Shown here: piece by piece, positions 1-5,616 of the stretch | Numbering within the stretch: position 1 is the stretch's first letter | Layout: each line of letters opens with the position of its first letter | The notes under the pieces: generated by a model | Told to the model about the DNA's origin: nothing | The model's database searches: none | Seen by the model: the letters and a program-made list of their open reading frames with translations, nothing else | Program-made: the position numbers and the translations under genes | Assembly: GCA_963790715.1 (NCBI GenBank) | Contig: CAWBPN010000010.1 | Span: forward strand, 62,001-126,000 | Length of the DNA stretch: 64,000 nt | Direction: 5' to 3' | Source: DCFW01 sp963790715 | GTDB taxonomy: Bacteria; Bacteroidota; Bacteroidia; Bacteroidales; Bacteroidaceae

Positions 1-974
1 AGTTTCGGGTCTTTCAGCAGATTATCATATATGTAGCTGCCTACCGTTTCATTGCTGCTTTTTAGATCAGTTTCGGTTTTTGTCTTTATCAATGTCCAAT
101 CATCAGGGCCGGGAGCACGTAATGAGCGTTTGACTTCACCGTATTTATTCAGTTTAGGGCTACCATCCTCGTTAATGTCGGTAGTGACAATGAAATCTTT
201 TATTTTATCTTTCCAGTCGAGCGGTGTGCTGCTTGTCCGGCGGTATATCCACCCATTTTCGAGATGTATGTTGTACCAGGTGTCATTGCCTCTCTTCTCA
301 TCTGTTGCTTCAACCTCAATGACTTTCAAAGGTAGAAACTCAACTGTCTGAGTCTTTTTCTTCTCATCGTCTTCCTCATTTTCGTCTCTGAGTTGGTAGT
401 ATCCGCGCTTACTGTTGAAGTTTAGTAGAATCCATGCCAGTTCTTCACCCGAAATTTTTTGCGTAAGAGCCTTTTTACGCAGATAATATATTGTCCAATC
501 ATACGGCACTTTTTTCCCGTTGGCCACTAATGAAGGTTGTTTATTGGCAAAATCAGCCAGCATTTCGTTGAATGATTCTTGAAATATGAATTCATATTTG
601 TCTTGTTCATTTTTGCGCCAAGCCAGTTTTGGCTCTCTGTTGTTTTTTATTTGTCCGGGATGTATATCGAAGTCTATTTCATCCTCATAATGCTTTGGCA
701 GAAAGTTTAATATATGAAGAACTTTGTGTAGACGTTCACGTCTCTGCAGATGACGTTCAATAAGTCGGCGAATACTTCTGAATCTTGTCCTTTCAGCCGT
801 TTGTGATTGCGCATTGCCCTTATCAAAGTTACCCAATGTTGCCGCATCCATAGGAATAATTCTGCTACCGTTTAAAAGAATTTTACCGCTTTTATTCTCA
901 CGTTCTTCATTGATTTCAATCGCTGAAAAACCTATGCTATTTGTGCCTAAATCCAGGCCTACAATATTTTTCAT
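1..974 (-). CDS. cas9: Cas9 endonuclease, type II-C, N-terminal part (runs off left edge)
   Basis: The minus strand reads from an ATG at 974 without a stop to the window edge, giving about 324 residues. Residues 5-15 (VGLDLGTNSIG) form the RuvC-I motif, with the catalytic Asp at residue 8. Residues about 59-88 form the Arg-rich bridge helix (ERTRFRSIRRLIERHLQRRE). The rest matches the start of the recognition lobe, rich in Lys and Arg, as in the compact Bacteroidota type II-C Cas9 proteins. Cas9 is the RNA-guided nuclease that cuts invading DNA using crRNA and tracrRNA. A tracrRNA gene is visible just upstream on the opposite strand, which supports a working locus. HNH, the other RuvC motifs, cas1, cas2 and the repeat array would lie to the left of the window and are not seen. 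No frameshift or internal stop occurs in the visible part. Confidence 0.93.
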   Translation of the reverse strand, partial: MKNIVGLDLGTNSIGFSAIEINEERENKSGKILLNGSRIIPMDAATLGNFDKGNAQSQTAERTRFRSIRRLIERHLQRRERLHKVLHILNFLPKHYEDEIDFDIHPGQIKNNREPKLAWRKNEQDKYEFIFQESFNEMLADFANKQPSLVANGKKVPYDWTIYYLRKKALTQKISGEELAWILLNFNSKRGYYQLRDENEEDDEKKKTQTVEFLPLKVIEVEATDEKRGNDTWYNIHLENGWIYRRTSSTPLDWKDKIKDFIVTTDINEDGSPKLNKYGEVKRSLRAPGPDDWTLIKTKTETDLKSSNETVGSYIYDNLLKDPK

Positions 975-1030
975 ATAATTTAACTTTTGTAATTAATTTT
1001 CGAAAGTAATAAAATATTTTTATAAAACTG

Positions 1031-1061
1031 TTTCATTTTCCAAAAAATATATATACATTTG
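1031..1061 (+). promoter_or_regulatory. Promoter of the tracrRNA
   Basis: TACATTTG at 1054-1061 fits the Bacteroidota -7 consensus TAnnTTTG. TTTC at 1031-1034, 19 bases upstream, is a weak -33 element. Transcription would start near 1066-1069, at the beginning of the anti-repeat. Confidence 0.6.
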
Positions 1062-1147
1062 CTGAACTAATTCGAAGCAAATCACAATAAGGATTATTCC
1101 GTTGTGAAAACATTAGGTTGCCCTCGTCCTTAACGGGGGCGTTTTTT
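1062..1147 (+). ncRNA. tracrRNA of the type II-C CRISPR-Cas9 locus
   Basis: The plus strand at about 1064-1087 (aactaattcgaagcaaatca) is complementary to the kind of direct repeat known from Bacteroides type II-C arrays, whose repeat begins GTTGTGATTTGCTTTC and includes AATTAG. It is followed by a short nexus-like hairpin (GGA-TTAT-TCC, 1091-1100) and gttgtgaaaaca, as in known Bacteroidota tracrRNAs. The gene ends in a 7-bp hairpin (1120-1126 with 1134-1140) and a six-T run at 1142-1147, a Rho-independent terminator. It is divergent from cas9 and 90 bp from its start codon. The 5' end is inferred from the promoter element and may be off by several bases. The array itself is outside the window, so the pairing cannot be confirmed here. 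Confidence 0.85.
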
Positions 1148-1542
1148 ATCTCTCGTTTATTCCCTTGATAAAATAAATAGGAATGTTTCAACGAACTCTC
1201 GATATATGCTTTGTGATAATTGCCAATGATTTTTTTTACTTCAATTTGTAGAATTTTCGGTATATTATATAAATCTATAAAGTCTTTTAATGTTTTCATA
1301 AAATTTTTATTTTTAAAATTATAATGAGCAATAAAGGTATAAAATTATTTTTATATAACCATTTTTTACGAACAAATTATTGCATGGTTAATTTAGTGGT
1401 AGTAATTATCTGAGCGAATACTAATTAATTCAGATAAATTAAGTATGAACATATATGGAATTCTTTCTATTGCGGCCTGTTTTGTTAACTGTATCACCAT
1501 ATTTCTAAATTTATCTTTAAAAAATTAACGGTTTATCCCGAG
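1148..1542. other. AT-rich gene-free interval
   Basis: No convincing gene is seen. The minus strand has an open frame at 1299-1033, but its 3' half is the antisense of the tracrRNA and it resembles nothing I recognise. The DNA is strongly AT-rich with no clear repeats until the GGCGGTTT cluster starts at 1543. Confidence 0.4.
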
Positions 1543-2119
1543 AAACCGCCAAACCGCCAAATTACCCCCCTCCTTCCCCGGAAAACACTATAGTACAGAA
1601 TGCGAATATTTTTGACTTTCATACGTATATCACTGTATCGTAGTGGTTTATGCAATATATCTATTTTAACCTAATACTTAATAACAATTAATTAAATGTC
1701 CGTTTTTAGCTGAAAATCCACGATTTTACCCTATCAAACCGCCAAATTTGGCGGTTTTGGCGGTTTGATGGCGGTTTCTTGATTTTTTCTCTGTTTTTTG
1801 ATAAAATATTATTAAAGTGCTGTTCTTTAGGCTATTAATGTGTTTTTGAGGAGAAACCGCCAGAAACCGCCAAATTTGGCGGTTTGGCGGTTTCGTAATT
1901 TACGTTAATAGAATTCTCTATTATCTACGTATATATCTATATATCAATATATTATATAGTTAATATATTGTTAAATATAATATTGTATATTATAAAATAT
2001 ATAATATATTACATATATTAATAATATATAGAGTGTCTGTTAAAATTGTAAGTTACATATTTTGAGAGAGTTATAAGAATGAAAAATATGTAACGGGGGG
2101 CTTGGCGGTTTGGCGGTTT
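1543..2119. repeat. Cluster of twelve GGCGGTTT octamers in both orientations, with an AT-rich core
   Basis: The octamer GGCGGTTT or its complement AAACCGCC occurs at 1543, 1551, 1736, 1750, 1759, 1770, 1854, 1864, 1878, 1886, 2104 and 2112. At 1736-1757 and 1864-1885 a reverse and a forward copy are joined by AAATTT, giving perfect 22-bp palindromes. Between the last two groups, about 1905-2035, the DNA is almost pure A and T. The spacing is irregular (8-14 bp within groups). No gene covers the area. Clusters of protein-binding octamers beside an AT-rich stretch are typical of replication origins, partition sites or multi-site operators. Which applies here is unknown. Confidence 0.8.
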
Positions 2120-2206
2120 CTCTTTTGTTGCGATTTGTATTAAAATGCTTTGTATGTTTAATTGCTATGTCTGAAAATTTTATGCTACATTAGAAAAAAT
2201 TTCATA

Positions 2207-2365
2207 ACGCATGACTTTTTTTTCTCACGCTCCGTGTTTTTATTTTTCACGTAGCGTAACTTTTTTTCTCACGCTCCGTGTTTTATTTTTTTACGTAGCG
2301 TGTCTTTTTTTTTACGCTCCGTGTTTTTATTTTTTACGTAGCGTGACTTTTTTTTACGCAGTGAC
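2207..2365. repeat. Array A: eight ~22-bp units with an ACGYWSCGTG core and T-tract spacers
   Basis: Cores begin at 2207, 2227, 2249, 2271, 2293, 2314, 2336 and 2356, that is at steps of 20, 22, 22, 22, 21, 22 and 20 bp. Inner cores alternate between ACGCTCCGTG and ACGTAGCGTG (or -GTA). These are near reverse complements of each other over nine bases. Spacers are runs of 8-12 mostly T. The array lies between the GGCGGTTT cluster and the 3' end of the DUF4248 gene. Open frames through it give only Phe-rich low-complexity peptides and are not genes. A related and fully regular array occurs at 50297-50438. Confidence 0.88.
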
Positions 2366-2391
2366 AGTTTTTCAGGCCTATATACCTTATA

Positions 2392-2628
2392 TTATGGCTT
2401 ACCAAGATAGTTGAAAATCAGCTCCACTTCGCGACTCAGAAATGTGCGGCGAAGAGGATAATAACCAATTTCATTGAGATCGGTCGAAAGTTCTTTGTTC
2501 CTCTTTATCCAACGCATCAGTGTGCGTACCGCCGATGCCGGCTCGGCATCAGGACAATATTTCATTGCCAACTCCGATTTGCCGTATGTCCTCACCGGAC
2601 AATCTTCAAGGTCTGTATTTTGTTTCAT
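2392..2628 (-). CDS. DUF4248 domain protein
   Basis: This 78-residue protein matches the Bacteroidales DUF4248 family over its whole length: PVRTYGKSELAMKYCPD (residues 11-27), RTLMRWIKRNKEL (35-47) and RRTFLSREVELIFNYLG (60-76). The pattern suggests a small helical, possibly winged-helix DNA-binding protein, but no function is established. In Bacteroides genomes, members usually sit beside an HU-like protein, a peptidoglycan hydrolase and a VirE-type primase, and the same set is found here. The start ATG at 2628 follows an AAAGGAGAAA Shine-Dalgarno-like site. The gene is divergent from the HU-like gene, with the 10-bp TGAC array between them, so that array may control both. Confidence 0.85.
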   Translation of the reverse strand: MKQNTDLEDCPVRTYGKSELAMKYCPDAEPASAVRTLMRWIKRNKELSTDLNEIGYYPLRRTFLSREVELIFNYLGKP

Positions 2629-2701
2629 TTTCTCCTTTTTTATTATGGTATAAAGTTAGTAATTAATTGCCGTAATAGCAAATATTTTACCTCGTTTATC
2701 G

Positions 2702-2765
2702 TGACATAAAATGACTTATTGTGACATATCGTGACATTACATGACGCATCGTGACATAAAGTGAC
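2702..2765. promoter_or_regulatory. Seven TGAC motifs spaced exactly 10 bp apart (operator-like array)
   Basis: TGAC starts at 2702, 2712, 2722, 2732, 2742, 2752 and 2762, with no deviation from a 10-bp step. Most copies read GTGACAT or ATGAC. The array fills the space between the divergent DUF4248 and HU-like genes and ends 20 bp before a TATCTTTG promoter element at 2786. One-turn spacing places all copies on the same face of the helix, as expected for cooperative binding by one regulator. The regulator is unknown. The HU-like or DUF4248 product are the nearest candidates by inference. Confidence 0.85.
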
Positions 2766-2785
2766 AACGGCTTTTCGGTCTGCCG

Positions 2786-2793
2786 TATCTTTG
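2786..2793 (+). promoter_or_regulatory. Promoter -7 element of the HU-like gene
   Basis: TATCTTTG fits the Bacteroidota TAnnTTTG consensus. It lies about 65 bp upstream of the HU-like start codon. The -33 region would overlap the last TGAC copies of the phased array, so binding there should affect initiation. Confidence 0.6.
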
Positions 2794-2857
2794 TACATGT
2801 AATCACAAAGAGAGTGGTTACATAACAAAATGTTTAACTTAAAAATTTATTTCAGTT

Positions 2858-3499
2858 ATGGCAAAAAAGACCGTAAAAAAAGGGTACGTTCTCCCCGTAA
2901 CAGAGAACCAGGTGTTTTACTCAACTGTAAAACGTGTAAACTTAAAGGACAAAACAAAGCCCGCCAAGTATTATGCTCTTATGCATCATTCGGCTCGCGC
3001 GTCGTTAACGACTTTGTCCGAACGTTTAGCTCAGATGTCAGCTCTGAGTAAAGGCGATGTAAACAGTGTGCTGACTAACTTGATTGATGTGATTTGTGAG
3101 AAGCTCAGGAACGGCAACCTCATCGAACTCGGCAATTTAGGCAGCCTGTATTTGGGATTAACAAGTAAAGGCGAAACTACAGCCAAGGAGGTCAACGCTT
3201 CATCCATCAAGAGTGCACACATTCGTTTCCGCGTGGGCGAGGATTTGAAAACCACGTTGAAGTCGCTAAGCTACACAAAACTTGATGATGCCGTTGCCGC
3301 CGCGTCCGGAACGTCAACCGGAGGGACAGGTAACGGAGGTTCAACAAGCGGTGGATCAACTTCCGGCGGCTCAACAACCGGCGGATCAACTTCAGGTGGC
3401 TCAACAACCGGCGGCTCAACTTCGGGAGGTAGCACAAGCGGTGGCAGCACATCAGGCGGAAGCTCTGACGGAGGCGGCGCATTAAAACCCGGAAATTAG
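2858..3499 (+). CDS. HU/IHF-like DNA-binding protein with GGST-repeat tail
   Basis: Residues 1-135 resemble the HU-like domain family common in Bacteroides: an N-terminal extension (MAKKTVKKGY), a helical part (SERLAQMSALSKGDVNSVLTNL, about 54-75) and the GNLIELGNLGSLYLGL strand region with IRFRVG (122-127). Members are thought to bind DNA, but the specific role is unknown. Residues 160-204 are eight repeats of GGST(S/T) and a final GGSSD, a 15-bp minisatellite at the DNA level that could vary in copy number. Such a flexible Gly/Ser/Thr tail is long for the family. The gene starts at ATG 2858 and is followed after 17 bp by the 101-aa gene, so they are probably cotranscribed. Confidence 0.85.
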   Translation: MAKKTVKKGYVLPVTENQVFYSTVKRVNLKDKTKPAKYYALMHHSARASLTTLSERLAQMSALSKGDVNSVLTNLIDVICEKLRNGNLIELGNLGSLYLGLTSKGETTAKEVNASSIKSAHIRFRVGEDLKTTLKSLSYTKLDDAVAAASGTSTGGTGNGGSTSGGSTSGGSTTGGSTSGGSTTGGSTSGGSTSGGSTSGGSSDGGGALKPGN

Positions 3500-3516
3500 G
3501 AAAGGAGGAGTAAGAG

Positions 3517-3822
3517 ATGAATTTTATCGCATCGATATGGAGTGTCTTGGGCAAAGCATGGCAAGTGTTTATTACCGTGATTGTGCCTTCCATGAAAAAC
3601 AAAGACAAAGTGATGGAGTCTATTCAAAACTTCAGCAACCTGGTGACTACCCAGTATCCTTCGCTGCTCGAACAACTTAAGCAAATCGTTGCCGACTATT
3701 TCGACATGATTCAACAGGTTAAGGAAATGCACAATGAGATCTTTTCACTCAACGACAGGCTGAATACAGCTAACGCTATCAGCTGCAGAGCTGCTCCAAC
3801 GTGCATGAATGTAGTGAAATAA
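3517..3822 (+). CDS. Small protein with hydrophobic N-terminus, unknown function
   Basis: The protein has 101 residues. About residues 3-24 are hydrophobic (FIASIWSVLGKAWQVFITVI) and could form one membrane helix. The rest is polar and probably helical, with heptad-like spacing (LLEQLKQIVADYFDMIQQV). I do not recognise a family. An unusually strong Shine-Dalgarno site, GGAGG at 3505-3509, precedes the ATG and is rare in this phylum. In related Bacteroides loci a very small hydrophobic protein (annotated as smalltalk) sits at the same place between the HU-like gene and a peptidoglycan hydrolase. Position suggests a comparable partner of the muramidase, perhaps holin-like. This is inference. 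Confidence 0.7.
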   Translation: MNFIASIWSVLGKAWQVFITVIVPSMKNKDKVMESIQNFSNLVTTQYPSLLEQLKQIVADYFDMIQQVKEMHNEIFSLNDRLNTANAISCRAAPTCMNVVK

Positions 3823-3830
3823 TACTGTAC

Positions 3831-3997
3831 TTTTTTCTTTGTGCAAACAAAGCAAAAAGCTACCAAAAAAGAAAATTGCCGGCTGAAGTTCCGAAGCTAC
3901 TCCGAAGGCTCGCTCCGCTAAAACAATTTAAACGCGCACTTCGTGCTTGAACGGAAATTGTTTTTTAACGCTCCACAAACCTTCTCCGCTTAACGCT
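3831..3997. repeat. Left arm of a ~165-bp inverted repeat flanking the muramidase gene
   Basis: Read in reverse complement, this stretch matches 4931-5097 with scattered mismatches and small gaps. The best-conserved 22 bases are 3863-3884, identical to the complement of 5043-5064. Conserved blocks include TTTCTTTG-CAAACAAAG, CCAAAAAAGAAAATTGCC, CGCTAAAACAATT, CGCACTTCG and TTTTTTAACGCTCC. The arm begins just after the stop of the 101-aa gene. Confidence 0.8.
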
Positions 3998-4188
3998 TCT
4001 CCACATAGGCCGGAACCTCTTAAATGCCGATGCGTCGGTGACTTTACAACCATATACCTTTATCGCAAAGTAGGGCGACGTAAATTCGACTTCGTCCCTT
4101 TAGCAACCGGATGGTTTGCATTTGCACCGCACATCGACATTTTTATATCAAATATCCAATATACAAATAATAAAAACAAAATAATAAA

Positions 4189-4833
4189 ATGAAAACAGCA
4201 ATAACATTGAAACCAAAAATGACAATAAAAAATATACCGGGTATAACCGTTACAAACAACGAATTATCCCTAATAGCAGCATGTGCAAATCTTGAACCGG
4301 CAGCCTTGAAAGCAGTACAAATAGTAGAAACCGGCGGACGAAGCGGCTTTGTCTCCAGACAACATCCCGCAATTCTTTTTGAAGGTCATATCTTCTGGCA
4401 GGAACTTGAGCGCAAAGGCATCAACCCCAAACTCCACATTTACGGCAACGAAAACATTCTTTACCAAAAATGGGACAAGACAAAATATTATGGCGGACTA
4501 AAAGAATACGAACGCCTCGAGGCCGCCTGCGCCATCAACACAGAAGCGGCACTGCTGAGCACCAGTTGGGGAATGTTCCAGATACTCGGCATCAACTACG
4601 CAAAATGCGGAGAACCGAACATCAGAAAGTTTGTACAACAAATGACATACAGCGAGTTTCATCAAATGAATCTAGCTGTCGTATTCATGGACAAAGCAGG
4701 ACTTATCCCACTACTCAACTCGCACAAATGGGCAGTCTTTGCCAAGCGTTACAACGGACCGGGCTACGCCGATAATCATTATGACACACGCCTACAAGAC
4801 GCATACATGCAAAGTAAGCAGATTTTCAAATAA
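4189..4833 (+). CDS. N-acetylmuramidase (DUF3380 family), endolysin-like
   Basis: The 214-residue protein matches the DUF3380 muramidase family, which cleaves the glycan strand of peptidoglycan between MurNAc and GlcNAc. Visible motifs are VETGG (46-50) with the presumed catalytic Glu47, ILFEGHIFW (62-70), YYGGLKEYERL (100-110) and SWGMFQILG (126-134). The family is common in phage lysins. There is no signal peptide, so export would need a holin-like partner or lysis. It lies downstream of the 101-aa gene with a hydrophobic N-terminus and is enclosed by long inverted repeats (3831-3997 and 4931-5097), so the gene could have moved as a unit or been captured between two dispersed repeats. A second in-frame ATG at residue 11 is possible. 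Confidence 0.88.
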   Translation: MKTAITLKPKMTIKNIPGITVTNNELSLIAACANLEPAALKAVQIVETGGRSGFVSRQHPAILFEGHIFWQELERKGINPKLHIYGNENILYQKWDKTKYYGGLKEYERLEAACAINTEAALLSTSWGMFQILGINYAKCGEPNIRKFVQQMTYSEFHQMNLAVVFMDKAGLIPLLNSHKWAVFAKRYNGPGYADNHYDTRLQDAYMQSKQIFK

Positions 4834-4930
4834 AGAAGATAAAAAGAGCCTACCCACCAAGCCAACATCCGGCTTCTCAGCAAAAAAACATCCTGACTTG
4901 AAGGTATTGAGTTCTTCCGGCATTAGCGAG

Positions 4931-5097
4931 TAAGCGTAAAATGGAGAATGTGCAACGGAGCGTTAAGAAACGATTCTCGTTCAAGCGAAGCGCGTTTGAA
5001 TCGTTTTAGCGAAGTGCACGTTCGGAATAGCTTACGAGGTACAGCCGGCAATTTTCTTTTTTGGTTCGTTTTTTCTTTGTTTGTACAAAGAAAAAAT
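4931..5097. repeat. Right arm of the inverted repeat flanking the muramidase gene
   Basis: This is the reverse-complement partner of 3831-3997. It also contains a short inverted repeat of its own, TTTTTTCTTTG-tttgta-CAAAGAAAAAA near 5070-5096, which could act as a terminator in either direction. Confidence 0.8.
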
Positions 5098-5616
5098 GAA
5101 CAATCAAGCGGACAAAAAAGCAATAAAAACAAAGTTGTAAGCATTCGCAAAAAAATATAATGGAAAAAATTACATAAAAAATAATTATTCCGACCAACTT
5201 AAGTCCGCTTATATGAATGCTTTACAACTATTCAAACAATAAGAATAACATATATTAATAATTTGATATACATTTTCTTTCAAAAAAAAGTATGGAAATG
5301 TTTTGCATTTAAAAAAAATACTTATTACATTTGTGCTACAGTTCAGAAGATGATAGCTCCATCAAACTGTCATTAACCGAATATATTGATAACGCTTTAA
5401 ATATGGCATTATATGAAGTGGACTTCGTCTACCTAATGCGATGCTATAAGGGGAGATTACATGTAATTCTCATAAATACAAAAAGAATGAAAAGAATGAA
5501 CATAAAAACAAATGAAGATGGAAATAAATACTGAATAAAATGAATTATCTTAATCTTTTTATAAGATAAAATCGAGATGAAGAAAAATAAGTTACAAACA
5601 AATAAAAAAGAAAATC
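5098..5616. other. Gene-free leader upstream of the primase, with one strong promoter
   Basis: TTTG at 5302-5305 and TACATTTG at 5326-5333 are separated by 20 bp and form a good Bacteroidota promoter. The predicted transcript starts near 5340 and has a leader of about 275 bases before the primase start codon. The only longer open frame (5331-5534) would begin with TTG inside the promoter element, so I do not regard it as a gene as drawn. Confidence 0.55.

Noticed and set aside
1033..1299. 88-codon open frame on the minus strand upstream of cas9
   Set aside because: Its 3' part is antisense to the tracrRNA and its terminator, no family is recognisable, and AT-rich DNA readily gives such frames.
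2211..2414. Phe-rich 67-codon frame
   Set aside because: It is simply the translation of the T-tracts of array A.
3282..3485. Gln/Ala-rich frame inside the HU-like gene
   Set aside because: Out-of-frame reading of the GGST minisatellite; the HU-like frame explains the sequence.
3947..4192. 81-codon frame before the muramidase gene
   Set aside because: It covers one arm of the inverted repeat, has no recognisable domain and runs into the muramidase start.
5331..5534. 67-codon frame upstream of the primase
   Set aside because: The start would be a TTG within the promoter -7 element, and there is no family resemblance.
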